64,000 nt of DNA. Source: CALODL01 sp942492115 (lineage in GTDB: Bacteria > Planctomycetota > Phycisphaerae > UBA1845 > CAIVHJ01). The notes under the pieces are model-generated. The model worked only from the letters and a program-made list of their open reading frames with translations, had not been told where the DNA came from and did not search any database. Positions 50,443-60,944 of this stretch are shown in pieces (position 1 is the first letter of the stretch; every line of letters begins with the position of its first letter). The translations under genes were made by a program, and so were the position numbers. Location of the stretch: contig CALODL010000003.1 of the NCBI GenBank assembly GCA_942492115.1, positions 1-64,000 of the forward strand, given 5' to 3'.

Positions 50443-51162
50443 TCACCGAACCACATCGGCCATGCTGTACCACCCTGCAGGCTTACCCGTCAACCAGGCA
50501 CAGGCATGCAGGGCTCCGGCAGCAAAGGTGTCCCGCGACAGGGCCTCGTGCTGGATGGAGATGCATTCGCCGGGTCCGGCGAACAACACGTCGTGTCGAC
50601 CGACGATATCGCCGCCGCGTACCGCGTGCACACCAATCTGCCCGGTGGGACGAGCGCCGACATGGCCGCTACGGCCCCCGATGACATCGTCACGCGTGGC
50701 CCCGGTGGCTTCGAGAATACTGTCGAGCAGCGCCACAGCGGTCCCACTGGGGGCATCGACTTTACGGCGATGGTGGGTTTCGACGATTTCGATGTCGAAC
50801 GCCTCGCCCAGACGCCGTGCGACCTCCGGCAGGAGAGTCAGGAGCATGTTGACGCCGAGACTGAAATTGTCGGCCCGCAGCACCGGCACGTCACGGGACG
50901 CCGTTCGCAAGATCGCGAGGTCTTCGGCGCTCAACCCGGTGGTCCCGGTCACCAGGGCTGCCTGGCGCTGCTGACACCGTTCGGCAAACGCCCGGGTTCC
51001 CGCGGGCAACGAGAAATCGACGAGGCAGTCGAACGTTTCGTCCTCGGGCATGTGGCTGCGGTCGTATTGTCCGACCACGGTGAACCGCGGGTCGTGGGTC
51101 GCCAGGGCAACCAGCCGTTGTCCCATGCGCCCGGCGCTGCCGCCAATGGCAAGATTGATCAT
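50443..51162 (-). CDS. dapB: 4-hydroxy-tetrahydrodipicolinate reductase
   Basis: A 239-residue enzyme of lysine/diaminopimelate synthesis: NAD(P) loop LAIGGSAGRMGQRLV, VTGTTGLS, the catalytic HH in IVETHHRRKVDAPSGTA (His pair and Lys), and the C-terminal GPGECISIQHEALSRDTFAAGAL. The ATG at 51162 (MINLAIGG) has GAGGTG upstream; an extension to 51303 is unsupported. It is read with gcvPB, 49 bp downstream of it, and converges with the lipoate-ligase gene. Slightly short compared with the usual ~250-270 residues. Confidence 0.92.
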   Translation of the reverse strand: MINLAIGGSAGRMGQRLVALATHDPRFTVVGQYDRSHMPEDETFDCLVDFSLPAGTRAFAERCQQRQAALVTGTTGLSAEDLAILRTASRDVPVLRADNFSLGVNMLLTLLPEVARRLGEAFDIEIVETHHRRKVDAPSGTAVALLDSILEATGATRDDVIGGRSGHVGARPTGQIGVHAVRGGDIVGRHDVLFAGPGECISIQHEALSRDTFAAGALHACAWLTGKPAGWYSMADVVR

Positions 51163-51211
51163 CGTGCACCTCGCAGGATGTCGTGTCGTCGTTCGGAAGC
51201 GCCCACCGCGA

Positions 51212-52771
51212 TCAGGCTTGCCAGCGCAAGACGGGCTTGCGCGCGGCCCCGACCTCATCCAGCCGCGAAACCTCAGCGTGATGCGGTGCGTTCTTGACCA
51301 CATCGGGCGTGCTGCGCGCTTCGGCGTTGATCGCGATCATGGCATCGGCAAACTCATCAAGGACGCGCAGCGCTTCGGTTTCGGTGGGCTCGATCATCAG
51401 GCAGTGTGGCACAGGCCAACTCATCGTCGGCGGATGAATGCGGTAGTCGATCAGGCGCTTGGCGATATCTGTCTCGCTGACGCCCGTGTCCTTGAGCTTG
51501 GGCAGAATGATGAATTCATGGGCGTACGGACCGGGGACTGGAAACTCGAAGTGGTCGCGCAAGCGAGCCGCAAGATAGTTGGCCGACAGCACGGCCATGT
51601 CGCTGGCCTTGCGCAGCCCGGGCGCCCCCAGCGAACGGATGTACGTGTAGCACCGCACGAGGACACCGATTTGACCGAAGAACGAGCGCACACGCCCGAT
51701 GGAATGAGCCCGCTCGTGCTCCAGGCTGAAACGTCCGTCGGCGTGACGCACGACCTGGGGCATCGGCAGGAACTCGCTGAGCTCGGCCGTAACGCCGACC
51801 GGCCCCGAGCCGGGGCCACCGCCGCCGTGTGGGGTGCTGAACGTCTTGTGAGTATTGAAGTGCATGACATCGACGCCGAAGTCACCAGGTCGCGCGACGC
51901 CCAGGATGGCGTTCATGTTGGCCCCGTCGAGATAGAGCAACGCGCCGGCCTTGTGCATGATGTCTGCGATATCTCCAATCTGCTCGTCGAACACCCCAAC
52001 AGTGTTCGGATTGGTGATCATGAGTGCCGCCGTACGGCCGTCGACCTGGCGGCGGAGATCGTCGAGGTCTACACGCCCGTCCGGCCGTGACTTGACGGTA
52101 CACGCCTGACGGCCACAAACGGCACAGGTCGCCGGGTTCGTGCCGTGGGCACTGTCCGGAGTCAACACCACCGGCCGATCCTCACCGCGCGCCTGGTGAT
52201 AGGCCGTGATGATCATCAGCCCGGTCATCTCACCGTGGGCTCCCGCGGCGGGTTGCAGCGTCACCTCGGACAAACCGGATATCTCCTCGAGAAACCGGCG
52301 GGTGTGCCACAGCAGCTCGAATATGCCCTGCAACTGCTCCTCCGGCTGGTAAGGATGCAGGTGAGCAAAGCCCGGCAGTGCCGCCGCAACCTCATTGAGG
52401 CGCGGGTTGTACTTCATCGTGCATGAGCCGAGCGGATAGAAATTCGTGTCGATACTGAACGTCCGCTGGGCGAGGCGTGTGAAGTGCCGCACCAGGCTGA
52501 GTTCCGCCACTTCGGGTAACGGCGGTGGACCATCGGCCACGGCATGGGCGGGCAACGCCTCAGCCGGATCCGTTGACGGCACGTCGCTGGCGGGCAAACT
52601 GAAGCCAACCGCTCCGGGCGTGCTCTTGTCGAAGATCAGGGGCTCGCCGGCGTTGAAATCCGACGCTGAACCTTTCGCGTTCTGCGAACCACTCACTGGA
52701 TTCTCCACCACCAGTACGCCACTGCGGGCTGCATCGACCGCAGACTGGCGTTGATCAACTCCACTACCCAT
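51212..52771 (-). CDS. gcvPB: Glycine dehydrogenase (decarboxylating) subunit 2
   Basis: A 519-residue PLP subunit with the PLP Lys in NTHKTFSTPHGGGGPGSGP, FYPLGSCTMKYNP, LQPAAGAHGEMTG and LTPDSAHGTNPAT. With GcvPA it forms the P protein that decarboxylates glycine onto the lipoylated H protein. The start used (52771) is 5 bp after the gcvPA stop and adds roughly 40 residues before the conserved PLIFDKS segment; a downstream start cannot be excluded. No gcvH, gcvT or lpd is in the window. Confidence 0.92.
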   Translation of the reverse strand: MGSGVDQRQSAVDAARSGVLVVENPVSGSQNAKGSASDFNAGEPLIFDKSTPGAVGFSLPASDVPSTDPAEALPAHAVADGPPPLPEVAELSLVRHFTRLAQRTFSIDTNFYPLGSCTMKYNPRLNEVAAALPGFAHLHPYQPEEQLQGIFELLWHTRRFLEEISGLSEVTLQPAAGAHGEMTGLMIITAYHQARGEDRPVVLTPDSAHGTNPATCAVCGRQACTVKSRPDGRVDLDDLRRQVDGRTAALMITNPNTVGVFDEQIGDIADIMHKAGALLYLDGANMNAILGVARPGDFGVDVMHFNTHKTFSTPHGGGGPGSGPVGVTAELSEFLPMPQVVRHADGRFSLEHERAHSIGRVRSFFGQIGVLVRCYTYIRSLGAPGLRKASDMAVLSANYLAARLRDHFEFPVPGPYAHEFIILPKLKDTGVSETDIAKRLIDYRIHPPTMSWPVPHCLMIEPTETEALRVLDEFADAMIAINAEARSTPDVVKNAPHHAEVSRLDEVGAARKPVLRWQA

Positions 52772-52776
52772 GCACC

Positions 52777-54114
52777 CTACCCTGCTTTCAACGCATCGAC
52801 CAGGCTGTCGATGTCACTCCGCGTCCGACGCTCGGTGACCGCCACCAGAAAACAATCGGCCAGGTCCGCATACCACCGCCCCAGGGGAACACCGGCCAGG
52901 ATACCGGCATCCCGGGCTGCGGACATGACATCGGCCACCGGTCGCGTGGCGCGCACGGCGAATTCCTGGAAGAAAGGCGCCTCGAAGGCCAGCTCGAATC
53001 CATCGACCTCGGCGATCCGCTCGGCCGCGTAGTGGGCCTTGTCGAAACTCTGGCGGGCAACGGTCGAGATGCCCTGCGGTCCCATCGTCGACATGTAAAC
53101 CACGGCCCGCATGGCCAGCAGACCCTGGTTGGTGCACACGTTCGATGTCGCCTTCTCGCGACGAATGTGTTGTTCGCGGGTCTGCAACGTCAGACAATAA
53201 GTCTGGCGGCCGTCGCGATCGACCGTCTGACCGACCAGGCGTCCCGGCATCCGTCGCATGTACTGGCTGCGACAAGCCATGAGACCCAGAATCGGCCCAC
53301 CATATGATTGGGGAATCCCCAGCCCCTGTCCTTCGCCGACAACGATGTCCGCCCCACAAGCCCCGGGCGACTTGAGCAGCCCGCAGCTGATGGGATCGAC
53401 AACGACGATGAGCAGCGCCCCGTGACGGTGGGCGATCTCGGCGCACGCCGGAAGATCCTCGACGTTGCCAAAGAAATTGGGCTGCTGAACGATGATGGCC
53501 ATCGTGCTGTCGTCGACCGCCGCTTCGATGGCATCCAGCGGAGTCACCCCGTCGCGCGGAGCGATCTCGGACCGCGTGACGTTCTGGTGCGCCGTGTAAG
53601 TCTGCAGCACGGCGCGGTGATCCGGATGAACCGCCCCCGCGACGACGACCTGTTCGCGCCGCGTCACGGCCTGGGCCATGAACATGGCCTCCGCTGCGGC
53701 ACTCGACGCCTCATAGAGCGAGGCGTTGGCCACGTCCATGCCGGTCAACTGACATACCATGGTCTGGAATTCGAAGAAGGCCTGGAGCGTCCCCTGGCTC
53801 GCTTCTGCCTGATAGGGTGTGTAGGCCGTCAGGAATTCGCTCTGCATGGCCAGACTGTCGACCAGCGTCGGGATGAACCGCTCGTAGATCCCAGCGCCCA
53901 GAAAACTGATCTGATCGTGCGTGGTGACGTTGCGTCCGGCCAGGTGGTGTACGTCTTGAAGCAACTCGGGTTCCGCAAGGCCGTCGGGGATGTCGAGCAA
54001 TCCGTTCACGCGATGCCCCGCCGGAATCCCTGCAAACAACTCATCAACCGATGACATGCCGATGGTCGCCAGCATGTGTGCCACGTCGTGTTCTGTCAGT
54101 TGTGTGTAGTCCAT
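52777..54114 (-). CDS. gcvPA: Glycine dehydrogenase (decarboxylating) subunit 1
   Basis: A 445-residue subunit 1: MDYTQLTEHDVAHML, FLGAGIYERFIP, LTAYTPYQAEASQGTLQAFFEFQT, VGEGQGLGIPQSYGGPILGL and RRMPGRLVGQTVD. This half provides part of the active site but not the PLP Lys. gcvPB follows 5 bp later, and yhaM is 88 bp upstream on the same strand. The split P protein is the usual form in thermophiles, firmicutes and planctomycete-type genomes. Confidence 0.93.
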   Translation of the reverse strand: MDYTQLTEHDVAHMLATIGMSSVDELFAGIPAGHRVNGLLDIPDGLAEPELLQDVHHLAGRNVTTHDQISFLGAGIYERFIPTLVDSLAMQSEFLTAYTPYQAEASQGTLQAFFEFQTMVCQLTGMDVANASLYEASSAAAEAMFMAQAVTRREQVVVAGAVHPDHRAVLQTYTAHQNVTRSEIAPRDGVTPLDAIEAAVDDSTMAIIVQQPNFFGNVEDLPACAEIAHRHGALLIVVVDPISCGLLKSPGACGADIVVGEGQGLGIPQSYGGPILGLMACRSQYMRRMPGRLVGQTVDRDGRQTYCLTLQTREQHIRREKATSNVCTNQGLLAMRAVVYMSTMGPQGISTVARQSFDKAHYAAERIAEVDGFELAFEAPFFQEFAVRATRPVADVMSAARDAGILAGVPLGRWYADLADCFLVAVTERRTRSDIDSLVDALKAG

Positions 54115-54202
54115 AGTCGTCGATCATGTTGAAGAAGAAGCGGATTGCACCGGTGACTTGCCCCGTGCATACCCAGGTTCGGTCCTCAGGCCCGGGGCGG
54201 CC

Positions 54203-55183
54203 TCAATTACCCTCGGGAACCACGTCCCTCTTGTAGAGCTTGGTACCCAGCGCCGGCAAGTAGTTTGTCCACACCGCATTGGGATCTTTGTCGTTGTCGA
54301 TGGCGGAGAGGGCTTGATTGATCTTGGCATCCATGACGTCGAGGTGATGAACGCAAAACGCTTCAGGGGTCGCGGGAAGCTTGGGACTGCCATATTCGTA
54401 CTGCCCGTGATGCGACAACACGATGTGCTGGATGGCGTGTTTTTTCTCGGGTGGAAACGGCTTACCGGTTTCGCTGGCGACCTGGGCGGTTTTCTGTTCG
54501 ATCCAGATGACGCACTGAGCGATGTGGCCCACGAGCTGCCCGGCATCGGTGTAAGTGAAGTTGATCTCGTAGCCCAGTTCTGCAGTCTTGCCAATATCGT
54601 GCAGGAACAAGCCGACCACAATGAGGTCAAGGCTCAACTCCGGGTATCGCGGCACGACAACCATCGCCAATTCGAGCAGGTTGAGCGTGTGCTCGAGCAA
54701 CCCGCCGATGTAGGCGTGGTGCATCTTGATGGCCGCCGGCGCACGTTTGAAGCAATCGACCATTTCTGCGTCTTCGACGAAGCAGCGAATCAGCTGCAGC
54801 AGATCGGGATCCTTGACCGTCCGCAGGATCTCCAGCAGACGCTCCCACATTTTCTCGATGTCGTGGGTCGTCGCCGGCAGAAACTGGCCGAGGTCGAGCG
54901 CGCTGCGCGGCACCGCCTCGAGACCATCGATGATGAGTTGCAGGTTGCCTTTGTAGCTCTCGGTTCGCCCACGGATGCGTATGAAACCGCCATCCATCGA
55001 TTTGTACATGTCCTCGGACGCCTGCCACATGCGGGACAGCACCTCGCCCGTGCGATCGCGTAGAATCGCATGGATGTACAGGCCGCCGTTCGTCGTACTG
55101 CGCAGATCCTTGTCCGCAACCAGATAGATCTGGTCGGAAAGCTGCTCGCCGGGCTTCATCTCATTTATGAATCTGTGTGGCAT
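54203..55183 (-). CDS. yhaM: YhaM-type 3'-5' exoribonuclease (OB fold plus HD domain)
   Basis: A 326-residue protein. The N-terminal OB-like part (residues 1-100) includes QIYLVADKDLRSTTNGGLYIH. An HD phosphohydrolase domain follows with the metal-binding IKMHHAYIGGLLEHTLN, the HD pair in GLFLHDIGKT, and VLSHHGQYEYGSPK and FCVHHLDVMDAK. This order is characteristic of YhaM/CBF1-type RNases, which trim RNA 3' ends. It is divergent from proS. gcvPA follows on the same strand with no obvious functional link. Confidence 0.9.
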   Translation of the reverse strand: MPHRFINEMKPGEQLSDQIYLVADKDLRSTTNGGLYIHAILRDRTGEVLSRMWQASEDMYKSMDGGFIRIRGRTESYKGNLQLIIDGLEAVPRSALDLGQFLPATTHDIEKMWERLLEILRTVKDPDLLQLIRCFVEDAEMVDCFKRAPAAIKMHHAYIGGLLEHTLNLLELAMVVVPRYPELSLDLIVVGLFLHDIGKTAELGYEINFTYTDAGQLVGHIAQCVIWIEQKTAQVASETGKPFPPEKKHAIQHIVLSHHGQYEYGSPKLPATPEAFCVHHLDVMDAKINQALSAIDNDKDPNAVWTNYLPALGTKLYKRDVVPEGN

Positions 55184-55319
55184 GGTGATTCGCTGGCGTA
55201 CACTACTGGTTCACCGACCGGAACACAACCCGGTCCGCAGGCTTGCAAAAGGTCTTGCGGGCCAGTATTCATCTACGTTTCGATTTATCAACAGGCCCTG
55301 TTTGTGAGGCGGTCGAACG

Positions 55320-57038
55320 ATGCGCTGGACCCGGTTCTTCATCCCGACAACGAAAGAAACACCCGCCGACGCCACCGTGCCGTCGCATATCCTCATGGTC
55401 AGGGGCGGCCTGGTCAAACAGCTGGTGGCGGGCGCCTATATCTATCTGCCTCTGGGCCTGCGTGTTCTGAGCAAAGTCACCGGGATCATCCGCGAAGAGA
55501 TGAACGCCGCAGGCGGAATCGAGCTGCACATGCCGGCGATGCACCCTGTCGAACTGTGGCGGGAGACCAATCGCGTCGATGCCATGGGCGACACGCTCAT
55601 CCACCTGCCGGATCAGCCGTGGCGCAGCGGGACAGTGCTGGGCCCGACCCACGAGGAAGTCATCACCGATGTCGTTCGCAGCTTCATCAACAGTTACAAG
55701 CAGCTGCCGATCAATCTGTACCAGATCCAGACCAAGTTCCGTGATGAGAAGCGGCCCAAGAGCGGTGTGTTGCGGACCCGCGAGTTCCTCATGAAGGACG
55801 CATACTCGTTCGATCGCGACCTCGAGGGGCTCAACGCCAGTTACCAGAAGATGTACGATGCGTATTGCCGGATCTTCGCTCGCTGCGGCCTGCCCTACGT
55901 GGCGGTCGAAGCCGATAGCGGTGCAATCGGTGGTGACGTGTCACATGAGTTCATGGTGCCGACCGACGCCGGTGAGGACATCCTGGTGCGGACGGCGGAT
56001 GGCTCCTACGCCGCCAATGTCGAGCGCGCGGAAATCAGGCCGCTGCCTGGTGCCGGCACGGCCGGTACCGCCGCCATCGAAGAGATCCACACGCCGGGCC
56101 TCGGTTCGATCGAGCAAGTCAGTACGTTCCTCGGATGCCAGCCACGGGACATGATCAAGACGATCATATTCGTCGCCGACGATGCGCCGCTGGTCGCGCT
56201 GGTCCGGGGTGACCACGAAGTCAACGAGGCCAAACTGCGCAAGGCCGCCGGCGTTGCCACGCTCGCGGCAGCCGAGGCCGACGTCATCAAGACGCTCACC
56301 GGAGCCGAGGTGGGTTTCGCGGGCCCGGTCGGATTGCAGGCGCGGATCATCATCGACCAGGCCGTCGCGGTCATGACCGACGCGGTCACCGGCGCCAACA
56401 AGACCGACTACCACATGAAGGGGGTCAACCCGGGTCGCGATTTCATACTCGAGGAAGTCGCCGACATCCGTTTTGCCGCCGAAGGTGACCACGCGCCGAG
56501 CGGCCAGCCCTTCGTGTTCGAAAAATGCATAGAAGTGGGCCACGTATTCAAGCTCGGTACGAAGTACTCCGCAGCAATGAAAGCCAACTACCTCAACGAA
56601 AACGGCAGCAGTCAACCATGCGTGATGGGGTGCTACGGAATCGGCGCGACCAGGATCATTGCAGCTGCAGTCGAGACGCACCACGATGAGGAGGGTATCA
56701 ACTGGCCCATGGCCATCGCGCCCTTCGCGGTTCAAATCTGCTGCCTTGACCCGAAAGACACCGCCGTCGCCGGGGCCTGCGAGACGATGCACGACGAACT
56801 CGAGGCTCAGGATATCGAAGTCCTGCTCGACGATCGCGACATCCGCCCAGGGGTCAAGTTCAAGGATGCGGATCTGATCGGGATTCCGGTTCGGATCACG
56901 GTTGGACGGAAGAGCATCAAGGACGGCGTCGTCGAGTTCAAAGCCGCGCGGGGGGCCGATGCCGACAAGATCAGTCCCGCCGAGGCCGTGCAACGGGCCG
57001 GCGAGGCAGTCCGGTCGGCCCTGGCCACGCTGGCCTGA
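55320..57038 (+). CDS. proS: Prolyl-tRNA synthetase, bacterial type with editing domain
   Basis: A 572-residue class II synthetase: motif 1 region LMVRGGLVKQLVAGAYIYLP, motif 2 QTKFRDEKRPKSGVLRTREF, MKDAYSFD, the INS editing domain between about residues 225 and 385, the motif 3 region CYGIGATRIIAA and the C-terminal anticodon-binding domain (VLLDDRDIRPGVKFKDADLIGIP). It charges tRNA-Pro and edits Ala-tRNA-Pro. The N-terminal MRWTRFFIPTTKETP fits the family. Divergent from yhaM across 136 bp. Confidence 0.95.
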   Translation: MRWTRFFIPTTKETPADATVPSHILMVRGGLVKQLVAGAYIYLPLGLRVLSKVTGIIREEMNAAGGIELHMPAMHPVELWRETNRVDAMGDTLIHLPDQPWRSGTVLGPTHEEVITDVVRSFINSYKQLPINLYQIQTKFRDEKRPKSGVLRTREFLMKDAYSFDRDLEGLNASYQKMYDAYCRIFARCGLPYVAVEADSGAIGGDVSHEFMVPTDAGEDILVRTADGSYAANVERAEIRPLPGAGTAGTAAIEEIHTPGLGSIEQVSTFLGCQPRDMIKTIIFVADDAPLVALVRGDHEVNEAKLRKAAGVATLAAAEADVIKTLTGAEVGFAGPVGLQARIIIDQAVAVMTDAVTGANKTDYHMKGVNPGRDFILEEVADIRFAAEGDHAPSGQPFVFEKCIEVGHVFKLGTKYSAAMKANYLNENGSSQPCVMGCYGIGATRIIAAAVETHHDEEGINWPMAIAPFAVQICCLDPKDTAVAGACETMHDELEAQDIEVLLDDRDIRPGVKFKDADLIGIPVRITVGRKSIKDGVVEFKAARGADADKISPAEAVQRAGEAVRSALATLA

Positions 57039-57144
57039 TTCTCTCGGCCCTGGTCGCGCCCCGTGCGCGGATGCTGGAGTGACAGAGCAGCCAGTCTGTT
57101 CGGGAATCACGGTACCGCGTACATGATGTGATGTGCGGTCGCGC

Positions 57145-60100
57145 TCAGTGAGCGGCGCGCCGACTCATCGCTCGACGGCGATGCTCGACCTCGAGCAGGG
57201 CTTGCTCGAGCAATTCGTGATCGGCTCCCTGGACACCCATCCGCCGCAGCATGCGCACCGCGTTGGCCAGATCGGGTTCGAGGCTGTCCAGATCGACGGG
57301 CGGGCTGACGGCAACGGCCTCCGGTGGTGTGCCTTCGAGCGGCGTGGCCGATCCGACCTGCAGCGGGTCATTCGTTCGCGCCCCCGACTCCGCGGCAATG
57401 TGATCCGGCGTCAATTCAAAGTCGGCATCCGACGCCGGAACGACCGGGGCAGTGCCCTCGAGGTTGGCTTCGCGAATCTGCATCTGGCGAGCGCGGGCCT
57501 CGAGACGCTCCATTTCCTGTTCCGTCGTGCGCGCCTGGTTTCGAACAGCGATCTCGCGCTCCGCCAGTTGCTCCTCGATGTCGTTGAGTTCTCCACGCTC
57601 CTCCTGCAGCCGGGCTTCGGCCTTCAGCAGTTCCTCCTCACGAGCCCGGAGCTCCTGCTCGCGATCACCGAGAGCCGAGTCCGCTGAATCGAGACGGCGG
57701 TCGGACGCATTCGCGGCAGTCTGAGCTTCGCCTTCCGCCTGCATGGCCTGCAGCCGCGCGCGTTCACCGTCAATCGTCGATCTCTGGGTTTCGAGTTCGG
57801 CCGCGAACTCATCGAGTTGCCGCTGCATACGGGCACACTCTGATTCGCGTTCACTGAGCAGGTGCTGTTCGACGCGCACGCGTTTCGATTCGGTCTCGAC
57901 ATCCTTTAGCGCCTGGGCGAGTTCCCGGTCACGGGTGTTCAAGTCGAGATCACGTGCGGCCAGTTCCTCCTGACGCCGCTCGAATAATGCCGAACGGGCC
58001 GCGAGGCTGCGGGCCTCCGAGGCCAATTCATCTTCGCGGCGTTGGAGGGCCGCGAGTTCACCGGCCGCATCGGCCCGCGATTTTTCGAGCCGAGCCTGTT
58101 CCGCAACCAGGGCCTGGCGCTGCTCGCTCAATGTATCCTGGTCGCGCTGGACTTCGTCGCGCAACCGGGTCAATGCGTTGTTTTCCTCACGCAATTGGGC
58201 TGCGACCTCTTCCTGGTTGCTCACACCATCGAATTCCGCCAGCCGGGCGCTGAGCTCGCGACACTGCGCCTCGCGGCTGGCCAGCTGACCTTCAACCTCC
58301 GCAACCCGGTTCTGCTGGCGAGCAAGATCCGCAACGACACGCTCGTGTTCGGCACGATCGCTCTCGATTTCGTGAGCGGTCTGGTCGAACAAGCGGACAC
58401 GCGATTCGCCCGCAGCAAGTTGTTCCTCGCGTTCGGCCAGCCGCTCGACCTGGTCCGCCACCTCGGACTCGCGCCGCTGCAGGCCCGCTTCCTGTTCCCG
58501 CAATGTGCCGCTGAGTCTCTCTTCGAGTTCCTGAACCGCGGTGCGCTCGCGCTCCAATTCACTCCGCTGCCGTTCGATGTCAGCAGCATCGCTCAGCAGA
58601 AGACGTTCGCGGTTCTCGAGGTCCGTGGCTCGCCTCTGGATCTCGGCGTCCAGGTTTGCCAGGTGCCCGGCTCGACCAGCCAGCTCGCGTTCCTGTTCCG
58701 CAAGCTCCTCCTGCCGTGTCCGCTGGGCGGTCCGGTCGGCTTCGAGTTCCGCCTGCCCGGCGGCGAGGCCGCTCGTCGATTGTTCTAATTCCGTGCGCAG
58801 TGTCGCCAGGCGCTCGCCCTCTCGAATCATCAACGAACGCTGGTCGTCCACTTCTCGGCGCATCGCGTCGAGTTCAAGGACATCAGCGTCCAACTGCGCC
58901 TGGCGATCATCCAGTTGGCGTCGGCCGGCAGCCACCGTGGCGGCGCGGGCATCGAGATCGGCGCGTTCCTCGCGGGCAGAGCCGGCCTCGGCTTCGATCT
59001 GCTTTTCGCGAACGTCGATAGCGGCCTGGCGATCCGCAAGCGTTCGTTCTCGACGCTGAAGTTCCTCGGTCGCCTGCTGAATGCGTTGCAGGGTCGTCCG
59101 ACTCTCCTGATCTTGTGCGGCGAGGTGCTCGAGCTGTTCCTGCAGCTGAGCATTGATGTCGTCGAGTTCTTCCTCGCGGCGCACCAGCTCGTTCTCGCGC
59201 CGCGTCAGTGCCTGCTCGCGCTCGTCGAGTGCCCGACCGCGTGTGCGCAGCTCATGGTCGAAGCGTTCGCTGTCCTCGGAACGAGCAACGATGTCCTGTT
59301 CGAGCTGGCGCATGCCGCCTTCCCATGTCGACAAGGATGCGGCCAGCCGGTCCTGTTCTTTCGCCCGCACATCGATGGCGCTCTGCATCTCGGCAAGGGC
59401 TTGTTCGCGGCGCTCGATGTCCGCTAAGCCGTCGTGCACGCGTTGCTCGCGGGCGGCGAAATCGCTACGGCTCGCTGCGAGCGTCGCCTCGGCCTGCTCC
59501 AGTTCGGCGCGGCGCTCCGCGAGTTCGACGTTCTGCGCCGCATGGTGTGCGGCCTGCTCTTCGAGGGCGTCGAGCTGGACGCGCCGACGTTCCAACGTCG
59601 CCTCGAGCTCTGCCAGACGGGCCGCCTCGGCCTCCAGAGCCTGTCGAGACGCGTTCGATTCGGCCTCGGCCCGCGCCGAAGTCTTGACGCGCGCCAGTTT
59701 GTTCCTGAGATCTTCCTCGCGCTGACCGATCGCCGACTCCTGGCGATCGAGTGCCGCTGCGCGCTTCAACGGTCCGTTGTGCCGCCTGACGTGGTTCCGG
59801 GCGCGGTGGCGGATCCGCGGCAGGAACCGCCGGGTCCCCCGAGGCAGCATGGTCCTGGGCGGCTACAAGGTCTGACAGGTCCAGCGGTTCCAGATCGACC
59901 GACGGATCGTCGCACGTCAACGAATCGCCGATGGCCTGATCGAGCGAGCTGGCAGTATCTACGACCCGCACGCTGTACCTCCGCGGACCGATGCGCAGTT
60001 CATCACCCGCGCGCAGGTAACACAGGCTGATGCGCTCTCCATTGACCTCGGTACCATTCTGGCTGCCCAGATCGGCAATTGCCGGTTGGCCGCCGACCTC

Positions 60101-60634
60101 GAACAACAAGGCGTGGGCCCGTGACACGCTGCGCGACTCGATGGGCAAATCGTGCTCGGGCAGACGGCCGACACTGGTCACCGGGCGCACCAGCCCCGCC
60201 GTCGGCACGTCGCCGGAAGTCGTTTCGAGTGCCATCCAGGGCGTGTCCGACGGAGTCCACGCTGCAGGTGCAGCTCCGCGATAAGCAATCGACATCCTGA
60301 ACTTGAAGGTGTGAATACGAAATTCATCGCCGTCGCGCAATTCAGCCAGATCGATGGACTCGCCATTGAGGCGCGTGCCTCCACGGCCACCGAGATCGCG
60401 CAGGAAAACGCGCGTACCGGTCTGGATGATCGCGGCATGGTGGTTCGAAATCCTGTCGTGGACCAGGCGGATCTTGTTCCCTTCGCCCGAACCGATGAGC
60501 GTCACGCACTGGCTCAGGCGCAGTGAACGGGCCTTGCCCGGATCACTGCGGACCGTGGTGAGCTTGACCCGCGGCGCATCATCAGGCAGAGTTGGTTGGT
60601 CACCGGTCGTCGTCGTCGGAGGCTTTGAACTCAT
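57145..60634 (-). CDS. Double-FHA protein with a very long coiled coil (frameshifted)
   Basis: About 1,160 residues if one frame break is repaired. The N-terminal part has two FHA domains: first SGEGNKIRLVHDRISNHHA...GGTRLNG, second VGRLPEHDLPIESRSVSRAH...LGSQNGTEVNG; the second carries all phosphothreonine-binding residues (R, S, H, N). After a Pro-rich linker the frame shifts near 59,765, in a GCGCGC run. The rest is about 850 residues of Glu/Arg/Ala/Gln heptads (REQALAEMQS, REEELDDINAQ and so on), then a short conserved-looking end (ANAVRMLRRMGVQGADHELLEQALLEVEHR). It probably binds phosphoproteins as an elongated scaffold; function unknown. Confidence 0.8.
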
Positions 60635-60944
60635 AGTTCGCCCGTCTCCCCCAGTGGGTCAGTGTCTCAAGATTCTACGAGCAGGAGAGCTCGTCGAACA
60701 TGCCGGCAACCGTCTGGCGCCGCCGCTCCATCCGCGCCGTTCGTGGATGGATGTCCTGATGAAACGCCCGCCGGCGCTTCGCTTGTCTTAATGAGGGCTA
60801 ATTCATGACAAGTCTAGGCCGACGAACAACCGAAGTCTATCGGGGCGAACGAGTGTAGATTGGCGGCCCACGCTCTTCCGATAAGGACCCCGGGGACGGC
60901 GTGTGATCATCCCCCTCTCGACCGCATGGAGGTATCGGACGGAC
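60635..60944. other. 310-bp divergent gap, no gene seen
   Basis: This lies between the FHA gene (-) and the DUF4416 gene (+). Short frames here lack start signals and motifs. A TTGTCA at about 60808 on the minus strand and an A/T-richer patch around 60788-60820 may belong to the FHA promoter, but I cannot assign paired boxes with confidence. Confidence 0.4.

Noticed and set aside
55941..57110. 389-residue antisense frame opposite proS
   Set aside because: A shadow of a well-conserved synthetase; no motif.
57145..60634. Programmed ribosomal frameshift in the FHA gene
   Set aside because: There is no slippery heptamer or downstream structure, and the break lies in a GCGCGC run like the one in the WecA-like gene, pointing to sequence error.
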